Below, piece after piece: positions 53,934 through 63,923 of a DNA stretch of 64,000 nucleotides. A program made the position numbers and the translations under genes. Origin of the DNA: Candidatus Methylospira mobilis (lineage in GTDB: Bacteria; Pseudomonadota; Gammaproteobacteria; Methylococcales; Methylococcaceae); assembly GCF_009498235.1 (NCBI RefSeq), contig NZ_CP044205.1, positions 3,845,389 through 3,909,388 on the forward strand. Direction: 5' to 3'. Within the stretch, counting starts at the first letter, position 1; every line of letters begins with the position of its first letter. Under the pieces are notes generated by a model. The model saw only the letters and a program-made list of their open reading frames with translations. It ran no database searches and was not told where the DNA came from.

Positions 53934-56108
53934 ATGATCACCAAAATCAAGCAGCGCCCGAAGTGGCGAATCGGTTCCCTGCTGCCGCTGGGCGCGGCGC
54001 TGACCGGCATGGCCTTTGCCGCGGAACCGGTTTCCGAACAACCGTCAACCGATGAGGAAATCACTTTGCCCGCGCTGAAAGTCAAAGCAGCACGCGAACG
54101 CGAACCCGCCTTCAAAGCGGATACGGCCAGCACCGCAACCCGCTACGAGGCCCGGCTTCTCGACATTCCACAGTCGGTCAGCGTGGTGAAAAAGGAGCTT
54201 ATCGAATCGCAGAATGCATTCAACCTGCGAGACGCGCTCAAGAACGTCAGCGGACTTTCCATTGCCGCCGGCGAAGGCGGGCGCACCGGAGATTCAATCA
54301 CGCTGCGGGGTTTCAGCGCGAACTCGGACACCTACCTGGATAGCGTCAAGGAAAACGGTCAATACTTTCGCGACACCTTTTTCCTTGAGCGCGTCGAAGT
54401 ACTGAAAGGCGCTTCCTCTGTGCTGTTCGGGCGCGGAGCCACGGGCGGCGTGATCAATCAGATTGCGAAGAAACCCCAGAAACAAATGCTGGCATCCGGG
54501 CAATTCGTCTACGGCTCTTTCGATTTCAAGCGCGCCACGACGGATTTAAATATTGCGCCGAACGATCAACTGGGCGTACGCATGAACGCCCTGTACCAGG
54601 ATGCGGGTTCTTTCCGCAACTATAACTATACCAACCGCTGGGGTCTGGCGCCCTCGCTCAAATTCGATTTCACTCCGGATACCGACATTACGCTGTATTA
54701 TTTGCACCAGCAGGAAAGCAGCGTGTTCGATTACGGCGTACCAATGTATCTGGGCAAACCTGCGAATGTGAATATCGATACTTTTTACGGCTTTCCAGAT
54801 GACCGCCTGCAAACTTTCAACGTCAACATACCAACCGCGGTTCTGACCCATCGCTTCAGCGACGACTTTTCGATCGTGAATACGGTGCGCTATGGGGACT
54901 ACGAACGCAATTACCGGACATTGCTGTTCGGCGCGGTCACCAACAACGGCCTGGCCTCCACCATCGCGCGTAGCGAAGCGCTGCGTTTGAATACGCAGCA
55001 AAACCTGTACAACCAGACATCGCTTATACTTAAACAGCCGGTGTTCGGCCTCAATAACACGTTGCTGTTGGGCATGACGCTGGGCAGCGAGAAATATAAC
55101 TTTCTATCCAAAGACTCAACCGGCGTGCCGAGCGTATCCATTTTCAATCCGATTCTTACGGCCACGGTCGGAGCGGGACGCGCCAACGATTTAAGCGGCG
55201 TGCTGGCAATCAATCGCAGCACTACGGCGCAAACCTACGCAGGCTATATGACGGATCAATTTGAACTGACTCCGGAATGGAAGCTTCTCGGCGGCGCCCG
55301 CTATGAAGTGTTTGAGGCGAAACAGGATGACCGCGTCAACAACGCCAACGACTTCAGCCGCACCGACCGGCAATGGAATCCTCGAGCCGGTCTGGTGTGG
55401 GAACCGGCCAAGTGGCAATCCTACTACGCCAGTTACGCCACCTCGTTCAATCCGTCCGCCGAAGCCTATACCCTGGCAGCGAATAACGCCAATATCGGAC
55501 CCGAACAAAACCGCAATTTCGAGATCGGCGCGAAATTCGATTTGCTGGACGGGCACCTGTCGGCAACCGGGGCCTTGTTCCGGCTGGAAAAAACCAATGC
55601 GCGCACCACCGACCCCAACGATCCCACACAGCTTATTCTGGCCGGCGAGCAACGCACCGACGGCTTTGAACTGGGTCTTGCCGGAGAAATTCTACCCGAC
55701 TGGAACGTATCGCTGGCCTACGCCTACCTTAATGCCAAAATCGTCAAATCGAGTACGACGGCGGTCGGCAGCGTCAGCGGAACCACCCAGTCGCTGCAGG
55801 GAAAAGTTCCGATCAATGTCCCCGCGAACAGCGGCGTGGTCTGGACCAGCTACCATCTGACCCCTGAATGGGAAATCGGCGGCGGCGTATTCTTTAGCAC
55901 GCAACGCTACACCGATACCGTCAACGAAGTAACGCTGCCCGGTTACGCCCGCCTTGATGCGATTGTTGCCTATCACCAGCCGCATTTCGATATTCAGGTC
56001 AATGCGTTCAATCTCACCGACGCGACTTACTATGAATCCGGGCAGACCTACTCGGCCTTGCCCGGTGTGCCGATATCGGCTCAAGTCAGCTTGAACTTAA
56101 AATACTGA
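53934..56108 (+). CDS. TonB-dependent siderophore receptor (Fiu-like)
   Basis: 724 residues. Signal peptide (MITKIKQRPKWRIGSLLPLG, cleavage after AFA), a TonB box-like segment (EEITLPALKVKA), a plug domain (SVVKKELIESQNAFNLRDAL; GFSANSDTYLDSVKENGQYF; LKGASSVLFGRGATGGVINQ) and a 22-strand barrel ending in LNLKY. The adjacent YbiX/PiuC-type oxygenase suggests a Fiu-like catecholate receptor, by analogy with the E. coli fiu-ybiX pair. Specificity is not proven. Confidence 0.88.
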   Translation: MITKIKQRPKWRIGSLLPLGAALTGMAFAAEPVSEQPSTDEEITLPALKVKAAREREPAFKADTASTATRYEARLLDIPQSVSVVKKELIESQNAFNLRDALKNVSGLSIAAGEGGRTGDSITLRGFSANSDTYLDSVKENGQYFRDTFFLERVEVLKGASSVLFGRGATGGVINQIAKKPQKQMLASGQFVYGSFDFKRATTDLNIAPNDQLGVRMNALYQDAGSFRNYNYTNRWGLAPSLKFDFTPDTDITLYYLHQQESSVFDYGVPMYLGKPANVNIDTFYGFPDDRLQTFNVNIPTAVLTHRFSDDFSIVNTVRYGDYERNYRTLLFGAVTNNGLASTIARSEALRLNTQQNLYNQTSLILKQPVFGLNNTLLLGMTLGSEKYNFLSKDSTGVPSVSIFNPILTATVGAGRANDLSGVLAINRSTTAQTYAGYMTDQFELTPEWKLLGGARYEVFEAKQDDRVNNANDFSRTDRQWNPRAGLVWEPAKWQSYYASYATSFNPSAEAYTLAANNANIGPEQNRNFEIGAKFDLLDGHLSATGALFRLEKTNARTTDPNDPTQLILAGEQRTDGFELGLAGEILPDWNVSLAYAYLNAKIVKSSTTAVGSVSGTTQSLQGKVPINVPANSGVVWTSYHLTPEWEIGGGVFFSTQRYTDTVNEVTLPGYARLDAIVAYHQPHFDIQVNAFNLTDATYYESGQTYSALPGVPISAQVSLNLKY

Positions 56109-56127
56109 AATACATCAACCCTGGACC

Positions 56128-56832
56128 ATGCAAGAGATCGGAATGAGCATCCAAAATCCCGGCATGCCGCCGCGCAACAAAACATCCGGTGGCTATTTGT
56201 TTCTTCCCCGCAATCTGGCCCGGGGCAATTTCCTCAAATGGCTGCGCCGCACGCATGCCTGGCTCGGCCTATGGGGCGCGGCGCTGGGGCTGTTGTTCGG
56301 AACGACCGGCATTCTGCTCAACCACAGGGAAATCATGAAAATTCCTGCAGCCAGAACGGAGCAGCATGAAATACAGATAACATTGCCTGAATCCCGTCCC
56401 ACCGACCCCAAAGCTTTGGCCGCCTGGCTGGGATTGGCGCTAGGTAGCGATTTCAGCCGTGCGCGCATCATGCAGGAGCCGGCTAAAAGCGTAACCTGGA
56501 ACGGCGTCGCCGTACAGCAACCGGCTCGCTGGCAAATCGCGGTGCGTAGTCCGCAACGCTTCATTCAGGCGGAATATTGGCAGGGCAACGCCTACGTTAC
56601 TGTCAAGCGCGGCGAAGCCAATCTGTTTGCGCTGCTGACCAATCTGCACAAGGGGGCGGGCTTGGGGGCCGGCTGGATACTGCTGGTCGATACACTGGGC
56701 GGCGCGCTCATCGTACTCAGCATCACCGGCGTGCTGCTGTGGACGCGGCTGCACGGACGTCGATTGGGCGCAGCCGGGTTGGGGTTCGGCTCGCTCAGCC
56801 TGGCCATCTGGTTCCTCTGGCAAACGCTATAG
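56128..56832 (+). CDS. PepSY-associated inner-membrane protein
   Basis: 234 residues (ATG 56143 is an alternative start). A first membrane helix (LGLWGAALGLLFGTTGILLN) with a conserved His region (RTHAWLG), a periplasmic middle and a C-terminal pair (LVDTLGGALIVLSITGVLLW), as in PepSY-TM proteins linked to siderophore receptors. Many such proteins reduce ferric siderophores or carry haem in the inner membrane; this one's role is inferred from position. Lies 19 bases after the receptor. Confidence 0.8.
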   Translation: MQEIGMSIQNPGMPPRNKTSGGYLFLPRNLARGNFLKWLRRTHAWLGLWGAALGLLFGTTGILLNHREIMKIPAARTEQHEIQITLPESRPTDPKALAAWLGLALGSDFSRARIMQEPAKSVTWNGVAVQQPARWQIAVRSPQRFIQAEYWQGNAYVTVKRGEANLFALLTNLHKGAGLGAGWILLVDTLGGALIVLSITGVLLWTRLHGRRLGAAGLGFGSLSLAIWFLWQTL

Positions 56833-56998
56833 CGACCGTCATATTGGCAGCGGCCATGCCGGCGGCGAATCCTCGCGACCAGACAATATGATTTTGCAGC
56901 ATCGCGCGCACCCCTGCATGCTGAAAAATGCCGCCCGTTGCCCATGGTTCGAACGAAGAATGAATGACCATTAAACTCAACATTACAGAGAGCCGACC

Positions 56999-57682
56999 AT
57001 GCTGTTGCACATCCCCGAAATCCTGTCGCAACCCCAGATTGAAAAGTGCCGGAACATCCTGGAAACCGCCTATTGGGTGGACGGACGCGTCACTGCCGGA
57101 ACCCAGTCAGCGCAAGTAAAAAACAACCTGCAACTGCCCGAAGATTCGAAAGCCGGCCGTGCCGCCCGAGCGGTCGTGCTGGAAGGGTTGGAAAAAAGCG
57201 CCTTGTTTTTATCCGCAGCTCTCCCGAAACAAATTTTCCCTCCGCTGTTCAACCGTTACGAAGGCGAAACCAACGCCTTCGGCAACCATATAGACAATGC
57301 GATACGCACCGTCTCCGAAACCGGCCTTAGAGTTCGCACCGATCTTTCGGCTACCCTGTTTCTTGCCCATCCGGAAGACTACGACGGCGGCGAATTGGTA
57401 ATCGAGGATACATACGGCAACCACGCCGTCAAATTGCCGGCAGGCGATCTGGTGCTTTATCCCGGTTCGAGCCTGCACCGCGTCGAGCCGGTGACGCGAG
57501 GCAGCAGACTCGCTTCGTTTTTCTGGCTGGAAAGCATGGTGCGCGAGACCGAGCGCAGACGCCTGCTGTTCGAAATGGACATGGCAATCCTGGAATTGCG
57601 CCAGACGCATGGCGACATTTCCCCTTCCGTCAATCTGACCGGCTGTTACCACAATTTGCTCAGAATGTGGGCCGATGTCTGA
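56999..57682 (+). CDS. PKHD-type Fe(II)/2-oxoglutarate hydroxylase (PiuC/YbiX-like)
   Basis: 227 residues. The double-stranded beta-helix has the iron ligands HID in [12 protein letters not shown] and a second His in [20 protein letters not shown], with Arg for 2-oxoglutarate. The family sits next to TonB-dependent siderophore receptors (ybiX with fiu; piuC with piuA), where it may modify the siderophore or its iron. It completes the iron locus. Confidence 0.92.
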   Translation: MLLHIPEILSQPQIEKCRNILETAYWVDGRVTAGTQSAQVKNNLQLPEDSKAGRAARAVVLEGLEKSALFLSAALPKQIFPPLFNRYEGETNAFGNHIDNAIRTVSETGLRVRTDLSATLFLAHPEDYDGGELVIEDTYGNHAVKLPAGDLVLYPGSSLHRVEPVTRGSRLASFFWLESMVRETERRRLLFEMDMAILELRQTHGDISPSVNLTGCYHNLLRMWADV

Positions 57683-58045
57683 AGCCGGTTCAGGTCCGCT
57701 GGAATCGAATGCATCACCAACCACTCCATGACTGCAGGGCGAGAGAACGATTCGCCTCAGGGAAATTCCGCGCGACAGTTACCCAATGAAGGAGCAAATA
57801 TCCGGGACGCTACTCTCAACCTGTGCGATACCGCTTGTGTCTAGCGCTATCTGAGCTTTGATTCTCTGTGCATCCGCGAACATAAAGTTTCGCAATATCG
57901 TCCCTGTTCCGTACCAGTTCTCCTGCCTGATTTTTTAAGTCTGTTCAGGAACAAAAACCATTTCAAAACATCACTCGCCAGTTAAATCGATAGGTTATAA
58001 TTAATCCGCATCGAAGCCGTGAGACCCTAACCCCGCCTGTCAACC
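57683..58045. other. Intergenic, no supported gene
   Basis: 363 bases. A TATAAT-like box lies near 57993-57998 upstream of the J-domain gene, with no clear -35. No repeats or RNA gene seen. Confidence 0.4.
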
Positions 58046-59185
58046 ATGTCGTCTTCCAAACTGAAAACCGTATCGATCCAGCACACTGCCGCCCCTAAAA
58101 AGCCGTCGAAAGCGCAAAAGCAGTTCAACACGCTGACGCAGAAAATCGATGCCCAGAAGAAACGGCTGCTGCAATGGCAGGAAACCATTCCATTGATACA
58201 ACAAAAGGCGGCCGGAGAATACCGGACACTCTCCGAAGAATACGGAACGCAAAGAGCCGCTCTGGTCAACCTGTTCGACCGAAGCTACGCGGACAAGCGT
58301 TTCAAGAAAACCGACAAATCCAAACTCGAACATCTGATCGTCAGCATTACCGCCGGCCTGATCGAGGATCACGGCATGGACGACCTTAAACCGCTGTATA
58401 ACAAATACAGCGATTACGATTTCGACGCCGACAGGGAGGAAAACGACGCCGAAATGGCAGCGATGATGAAATCGATGCTCGAAGAGGCGTTGGGCGAGGA
58501 ACTAGACGACGACCTGGATTTCAGCTCGTTCGAAAACCTGCAGGCCGGCATGGATGAAATACTGCGCGAGCGCGAGGCCAAAGCGGAAGCCGCCGAAGCG
58601 CGCCGCAGTCAACGCAAGAAAACCGCGAAACAGCTGGAAAAGGAAGCCAAACAGCAGGAAGAAGAGCAGAACATCAGCAAATCGATACGGGAAGTCTACC
58701 GCAAGCTATCGATGGCTTTGCATCCGGATCGCGAGCAGGATGACAATGAACGGGAACGTAAAACCGAACTCATGAAACAGGTGAATGCGGCCTATGAAAA
58801 AAAGGATTTACTGCGTTTGCTGGGGCTGCAGCTGGAAATCGAGCAGGTGGATCAGGCCCATTTGAACAACATCGCCGAAGACCGCCTGAAGCATTTCAAC
58901 AAACTGCTGAAAGAGCAGCTCGAAGAACTGCAGCAGGAAATTGCCGATCTCGAATACCAGTACAAACTCCTGCTGCAACTGCCGCCTTTTATGCCACTCT
59001 CGCCGAAAGAACTGATGTCGACCCTGGATCGGGACATTCGCAACCTGCGCGGCGACATCGCAGGTATAAAGCAGGATCTCAAAACATTCGCAGACCCGGC
59101 CAACCTGAAAGCGTGGCTGAAACACTACAAAATCCCGAAACATCTGCCGCAGGACGATTTTTTCTTCGGCGTTGACGAATTTTGA
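58046..59185 (+). CDS. J-domain co-chaperone with long coiled coils
   Basis: 379 residues. The Hsp70-stimulating HPD is in RKLSMALHPDREQDDNERER, around residue 230, within a J domain of about 65 residues. It is flanked by predicted coiled coils (KQLEKEAKQQEEEQNISKSI before; LKEQLEELQQEIADLEYQYK after). It lacks the Gly/Phe and zinc regions of DnaJ. Such DnaJ-like proteins recruit Hsp70 to a specific client; the client is unknown. It stands alone between the iron locus and the ATPase pair. Confidence 0.85.
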   Translation: MSSSKLKTVSIQHTAAPKKPSKAQKQFNTLTQKIDAQKKRLLQWQETIPLIQQKAAGEYRTLSEEYGTQRAALVNLFDRSYADKRFKKTDKSKLEHLIVSITAGLIEDHGMDDLKPLYNKYSDYDFDADREENDAEMAAMMKSMLEEALGEELDDDLDFSSFENLQAGMDEILREREAKAEAAEARRSQRKKTAKQLEKEAKQQEEEQNISKSIREVYRKLSMALHPDREQDDNERERKTELMKQVNAAYEKKDLLRLLGLQLEIEQVDQAHLNNIAEDRLKHFNKLLKEQLEELQQEIADLEYQYKLLLQLPPFMPLSPKELMSTLDRDIRNLRGDIAGIKQDLKTFADPANLKAWLKHYKIPKHLPQDDFFFGVDEF

Positions 59186-59436
59186 CTTACGCTTCGATAG
59201 CGCCCTGTGCTGCAAGGCGCATTACCTCGCACCCCGCACAACAAATCACTACTCTCTTTTCGGGGGCGAAGGCGGGACATGAAACATGCCCCGAGCTTCC
59301 CGCAAGGCCGGAATATCTGACACCTGTCTGACATTTGCCTTATCGGAGGCGAAGCCTGTATGCTCTGAACAAACCTGCTTTATTCAGCATTTCCCGTTGA
59401 TGATGATCAGGCGCAACCCCGAATGGAAAGTGGATC
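59186..59436. other. Intergenic, no supported gene
   Basis: 251 bases between the J-domain gene and the ATPase. Includes a short inverted region near 59255-59300. The ATPase promoter must be here, but I cannot pick it. Confidence 0.35.
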
Positions 59437-60477
59437 ATGAGTAAAATCACTCGCATTAAACTGGAAAACTTCACGGCATTTTCATCGCTGGATGTAGAAT
59501 TTTCGAAAGGAGTGAATATCATTATCGGCGCCAACGGGACAGGAAAAACCCACTTACTGAAAGTGCTTTATGCTGCCTGCGCCGTCACGATGGGTGAAGA
59601 CAAGGAAAAGGGATTTGCCAGAAAATTGCTTGGCGTATTCAACCCTTACCAGCAGCGCATGACGCGCCTGATTCGCCGTCAACAAGGATTACTCCCGGCG
59701 AACATCGCCATACGCCGCGATAATGGCAATTCGCTCAAGGCCGTAATAGACACCAGAAAAGCCGACGTAACGAATGTTCATGTCACGGGTGAGGGCAAAT
59801 GGCAAACCTCAGGCCTGGAGTCTGCATACATCCCGGTCAAGGAAATGCTTGCGCATGCGCCGGGATTTCTTTCCACAGTCGCCAAGCGGGAGATTGCCTT
59901 TGAGGAAGTCTATGTAGACATCATCAAGCGCGCATTTTTGCCAACGCTGAGAGGACCAACCGATCGAGACCGAAAACGGCTGCTAAATGTTTTGCAAACC
60001 GCGATTGAGGGCAAAGTAATCACCAAGGGTGAGTATTTTTTTCTGAAGAACAAGCAAGGGGATCTCGAATTTACCTTGCTGGCGGAAGGCATGCGCAAAC
60101 TGGCGCTGGTATGGCTGTTGATACAGAACGGCACGCTACTGGCTGGCTCCGTGCTGTTCTGGGACGAGCCGGAGGCCAATCTTAATCCATCCTTGATGGG
60201 TGAAGTCGTCGAAGTGATTCTGGAACTGCAACGCCTGGGCGTACAGATTTTTCTGACCACGCATAACTATGTGTTACTGAAAGAGTTCGATCTGCGCAAA
60301 AAAAAGGACGATGCCGTTCGCTACCTCTCCCTGTTTCGGGATGAAGATGAACCCGACGCAGTGTCGGCTCATGTATGCGACGATTATCTCGGCATTGACC
60401 CCAATGCGATTGCCGCGACATTCAATAATCTCTATGACGGGGAACTCATGCGCAGCCTGGGAGGAATCAAGGCATGA
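59437..60477 (+). CDS. SMC/ABC-like AAA ATPase (OLD/RecF type) of a two-gene unit
   Basis: 346 residues. Walker A is IIIGANGTGKTHLL, the signature-type helix is LLAEGMRKLALVWLL, Walker B is SVLFWDEPEANLNPSLM and the H-loop is IFLTTHNYVLL. This is the compact ABC-type ATPase found in OLD-family and related defence proteins, without an attached Toprim nuclease. It overlaps the next gene (nuclease-like) by four bases (ATGA), so the two proteins are made together. Neighbours include a relic of a large defence-like gene, suggesting a defence hotspot. Confidence 0.8.
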   Translation: MSKITRIKLENFTAFSSLDVEFSKGVNIIIGANGTGKTHLLKVLYAACAVTMGEDKEKGFARKLLGVFNPYQQRMTRLIRRQQGLLPANIAIRRDNGNSLKAVIDTRKADVTNVHVTGEGKWQTSGLESAYIPVKEMLAHAPGFLSTVAKREIAFEEVYVDIIKRAFLPTLRGPTDRDRKRLLNVLQTAIEGKVITKGEYFFLKNKQGDLEFTLLAEGMRKLALVWLLIQNGTLLAGSVLFWDEPEANLNPSLMGEVVEVILELQRLGVQIFLTTHNYVLLKEFDLRKKKDDAVRYLSLFRDEDEPDAVSAHVCDDYLGIDPNAIAATFNNLYDGELMRSLGGIKA

Positions 60478-60983
60478 CGGCGATCACGGAAGACGACCTG
60501 CAAATCGAACTTCCGCCGGGCGCAAGCGCCAGAAAACTCGACGATGAAAAGAGTCATGGACTCAGCCATTGCATGAAAGCCGTGGATTTTATTGTTGAGC
60601 TGGGCGACAGACTGCTTTTCATCGAATTCAAAGACCCACAGCATCCGGCCTCTCGTCCCAAAGACCGTGAAAAGTTCATCGAAAAATTTTTGAGCGGACA
60701 GATCGATACCGATTTGAAAACCAAGTACCGCGACTCTTTTTTGTATGAATGGGGATTGGCGCAAACCCGTAAGCCTGTTTATTACTTTGTGCTGATTGGC
60801 GCCGACGCATTGGGCGCCGCCGAGCTTTTGATTCGTACCGAGGCGCTGAAACGTCTGTTGCCCATCCGGGGGCCGGGCGGCAAGCCGTGGAAACAAAACT
60901 TCATCGCCGGTTGCGCGGTCATGAATCTGGAAGCCTGGAACCGGATGCTGCCGGGCTTTCCTGCGAGTAGAGTCGGCGCATGA
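60474..60983 (+). CDS. Unknown protein with a PD-(D/E)XK-like nuclease motif
   Basis: 169 residues. The segment AVDFIVELGDRLLFIEFKDP has the D-x(n)-E-x-K spacing of restriction-type nucleases (Asp in the first strand, EFK in the second). The remainder is alpha/beta and includes FVLIGADALGAAELLIR. I do not know the family. It is translationally coupled to the ATPase, a common layout for two-gene anti-phage systems such as those with OLD-type ATPases, but I could not match it to a named one. Function by analogy only. Confidence 0.65.
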   Translation: MTAITEDDLQIELPPGASARKLDDEKSHGLSHCMKAVDFIVELGDRLLFIEFKDPQHPASRPKDREKFIEKFLSGQIDTDLKTKYRDSFLYEWGLAQTRKPVYYFVLIGADALGAAELLIRTEALKRLLPIRGPGGKPWKQNFIAGCAVMNLEAWNRMLPGFPASRVGA

Positions 60984-61013
60984 TGTGGAGACAAGCCGAA
61001 TATTTTCCATTTT

Positions 61014-61185
61014 GTAACTATTCAGTATGTGCCTTAAATCATGACCGAAGCAGTCGGAAGTGAGGCAAGCCAGTCGAGACACGCTGCAAGTCCGTCCCTG
61101 GAAGCTCTCTGCGCCCATCCTTGGGCGCAGAAGGTCTCGCCTGACTCACCTCACTTCCTCTCCGGCGGGTTTGCCGAATAGTTAC
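61014..61185. repeat. MITE-like element with 10-bp perfect inverted ends
   Basis: GTAACTATTC (61014-61023) and GAATAGTTAC (61176-61185) are perfect inverted ends of a 172-bp element. Inside is an inverted copy of repeat R1 (61043-61163). The same ends bound 74-143. The element has no coding capacity, so it would need a transposase from elsewhere. No clear target duplication is visible. Confidence 0.7.
61043..61163 (-). repeat. Dispersed repeat R1, inverted full copy
   Basis: The reverse complement reads GAGAGGAAGTGAGGTGAGTC through GGATGGGCGCAGAGAGCTTC to the end GACTGCTTCGGTC, clearly homologous to 32183-32302. It lies inside the element with GTAACTATTC ends. Confidence 0.75.
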
Positions 61186-61335
61186 TCAATTTTTAATATA
61201 AAACAATTATCTAAGAATAACTCGGCGCGGTATTCCAACTGCATGCTCCTGCGGAAGCGACGAAGACAAACCCGGTTCGGGTTGCGCTTATTTTGAAATT
61301 TTGGGTTTGAACAGCTCAACAATCAATCGAACATC

Positions 61336-61897
61336 ATGGAACACACTCATATAGTTACCGCCAGTCAATTACACGAATTTGCCGGGACCCGAATCAGTGA
61401 AGAAGTTATTCCTGAGCTGGTTTGGATGCTGATAACGCAATCGGCACCTGACTTGTCGGCATGCCGTATTCCTTATGGCGATGGCATCAACCAGCCGGGA
61501 TATGACGACTTAGTCGAAACAGCTATCCGAGGTAAAAAAAAGCGCGTCCGAATCCGGGCATCTACGTGTTGCCATGGCTAAAATAGGGGCTGTGTTGGCG
61601 AATGCCCCCACCGACCCGGATGGATTATGGATACATCGCTCGGTTGCTGCAGCGCTTGACGCCAGGGAAGCTACCGAGCTGCGTTCCGGCTTTAAAACCG
61701 GGCTATTCAACCAACGAGGTGTTCATGGCTTTTCGGCGGGAAAGTAGGAAAAGAAAATTGCCCTCGATTATCGAAATAAAGCCGAAGCCGTGGAAATTTG
61801 CGGTTATACACGGCTTGCGACTACCCTTCGACAATTGGCTAAAGAATATGAGTATGATGCGGAGAGGGAATCACGAAGAGACTCCTATGACGATTGA
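61336..61897 (+). pseudogene. Relic of a very large defence-type protein: both ends kept, middle deleted
   Basis: The N-terminal piece (ATG 61336, EHTHIVTASQLHEFAGTRIS; CRIPYGDGINQPGYDDLVET) and the C-terminal piece (61575 onward, AKIGAVLANAPTDPDGLWIH; LFNQRGVHGFSAGK; then, after a frameshift, KIALDYRNKAEAVEICGYTR and RQLAKEYEYDAERESRRDSY to the stop 61895-61897) are both ends of one family that I recall as proteins of well over 1000 residues. The body, several kb, has been lost by an internal deletion. I cannot name the family. Function was probably anti-phage or restriction-related (inference from its usual neighbours). Confidence 0.6.
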
Positions 61898-61942
61898 TTA
61901 CTGCTGCTGTCGCTTTGATGCGCAAAACATCGGTTCGCAAGA

Positions 61943-62976
61943 TCAGCCATCAGCAACACTATATTCGAACCCCGGAATTTCGCCTAAACGGTAACTGAAC
62001 ACCAATTCGCTCGCGACATCCGGCGTTGCGCCGACACGCAGATACTTCGGAAGCGTCAGGCTGCAATCGTAGCAACTCAAATCATGCTCGCCGAACACGC
62101 GAATATACGTCAATAGCGCCGGGCGCATGTTGTCACGTTCCGTTTTGTCCGGCCATGGTACGCTAACCGGCGGCAAATGGGTGGCAGCATTCTCAGGATT
62201 GAGTTCCTTCAGCACCGCCTGATTCAGCTCCATCACAGTTCCGAGCTTCAGGCGCCGGCGCTGCAAGGGTGGCATCTCGCCTTGATGATCAGCGGGCAGC
62301 ACGGTGAATTCACGGCCGGAATCCAGCAACGCGGCGGTCACCGTAATCTGCTCCGGCACCAGAATGCCGTCCGGCTCAAGGTGCTTTACCAGATTGGCGC
62401 TGACCGCCAGTTGCGGTTCCTAGATTCATGGTCTCTGTCACCGCCACGTGAAACGGCTGCTGCCCGGCAAAACCGGCGTTGCAGGCATCGGTCAACAGAT
62501 AATCCCGGATAAACTCATCGTAGCCGAAATGCCCGATGGTTTTACGCGCGCCATCCAGCGCCAACGGGTGTATATCGATTAAAGTAAAACGGAAACCGTC
62601 GCGCGGCAAATAAGGCAGCAACGGTAAAATTAGCGTGGCGTAAGGGCCGCAGCCGGCATAGAGCGTATGTATGGTTTGCCCGTCGAAACGGCTTTGGGCC
62701 TTGAGCAGGGCGGCGTGCAAGCCGCGGATGAAGCGGCTGGTCCGCGCGAACTCTCTGGCGCAGCGCGCAGCCGTCAACGGCGATACCCGCCTTGCCCTGA
62801 GGGAGTATCGTATCCGCCGTCTGCGCTGATTCAACGGCTTGCTCGCCGATGCCGGAAACGGCTTCGCCAACAGCAAATAACTCCTCACAGGTTTCACGGA
62901 GCAACCCGTAACCTGACTGTTCGTCCAACAGTACAGCGCCAATTTTTTTCAACTGCTCGATAGTGGGTATAGTCAT
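61943..62976 (-). pseudogene. SAM-dependent methyltransferase-like protein, two frameshifts
   Basis: Starts at ATG 62976 (MTIPTIEQLKKIGAVLLDEQ). The methyltransferase core is in a second frame: TIHTLYAGCGPYATLILPLL (SAM glycine loop), FTLIDIHPLALDGARKTIGH, VAVTETMN. The rest (ILVPEQITVTAALLDSGREF to the end) is in a third frame. The shifts lie near 62800 and 62425, so no complete protein is made. Adjacent and divergent to the DUF4202 gene, with 135 bases between starts. Confidence 0.75.
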
Positions 62977-63111
62977 GATATAAGATCACCGGAGTCAATG
63001 GTTGCCGCTGCTGGTTTTGTGCCGAGTGCATCGAGATGCAGAGCCGAAGACTTGACTTTACGCCCGCCTTATCGAATAACTGTAGCCTTGGACCTAACCG
63101 ACAGACCCTTT

Positions 63112-63717
63112 ATGACTTTACCAAACCAGCGTCTGCAACGCACTCTCGACCTGATCGACGCCGCCAATAGCGAAGATCCCTATCATGAAACAGTAGACGG
63201 CAACAGTTGCCCCAAGGAATTGCTGTATGGGCAACGGATGAGCGCCTGGCTGGCGCGCGTTGAGCCGAACCCGCGCGAAACCTGGCAGATTGCCGCGCGC
63301 GCGCAGCATATCTGCCGCTGGGAAATCCCGCGCGACACTTATCCCATGGACAGAATCGGTTATCTGGAGTGGCGCAAGCGCCTGTACCGTTTCCATGCCG
63401 ACAAGGTTGGCGCGATCATGCGGCAAACCGGTTATGAAGAGCCCGAGATTACCGAAGTTCAGCGCATGCTGCTGAAGAGTGGCATCAAGGCCGATGCATC
63501 GGTGCAACTGCTGGAAGATATGGCTTGCCTGGTCTTCCTGGATCACTACCTGGAGGACTTCATCGCCAAACATGGACATGACGAAGCCAAGCTGATCGAT
63601 ATCGTGCGTAAATCCTGGAAAAAAATGTCGGATCGCGGGCATCGCCATGCTGCGGAAATCGCGCTATCGGCTGAGGCGCAACGTGTGATCGGAAAAGCGT
63701 TGGCCGGCAGTGAATAA
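63112..63717 (+). CDS. DUF4202 domain-containing protein
   Basis: 201 residues from ATG 63112. All-alpha protein of the DUF4202 family: RTLDLIDAANSEDPYHETVD, ARAQHICRWEIPRDTYPMDR, GYLEWRKRLYRFHADKVGAI and LEDMACLVFLDHYLEDFIAK. The conserved His/Asp residues recall an HD-like metal site. The function is not known; it is widespread in proteobacteria and eukaryotes. It stands alone here. Confidence 0.85.
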   Translation: MTLPNQRLQRTLDLIDAANSEDPYHETVDGNSCPKELLYGQRMSAWLARVEPNPRETWQIAARAQHICRWEIPRDTYPMDRIGYLEWRKRLYRFHADKVGAIMRQTGYEEPEITEVQRMLLKSGIKADASVQLLEDMACLVFLDHYLEDFIAKHGHDEAKLIDIVRKSWKKMSDRGHRHAAEIALSAEAQRVIGKALAGSE

Positions 63718-63923
63718 TGTGCTGCCGCATCTCGCAACATGAATCTTCCGGCGTAGCGCTCATGCGCCGGAACCGAAATGACGACAGGGGTCCCATTGGG
63801 TAGCGGTCCCCCGGCCCCACAAACAAAGTGGCTGAATAATTCTTTTTTTTCCAGCATAATCGACCGGTATGGAAATCCGTCCCGCAAACCGCCCTTAATT
63901 CAACGAAACTTAGGGAACAAGTC

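Larger units (their letters stand above)
60984..61335. other. Gene-free region with MITE-like element
   Basis: 352 bases, nearly all explained by the element at 61014-61185 and its surrounds. The AT-rich stretch 61190-61330 leads into the next pseudogene. Confidence 0.5.
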
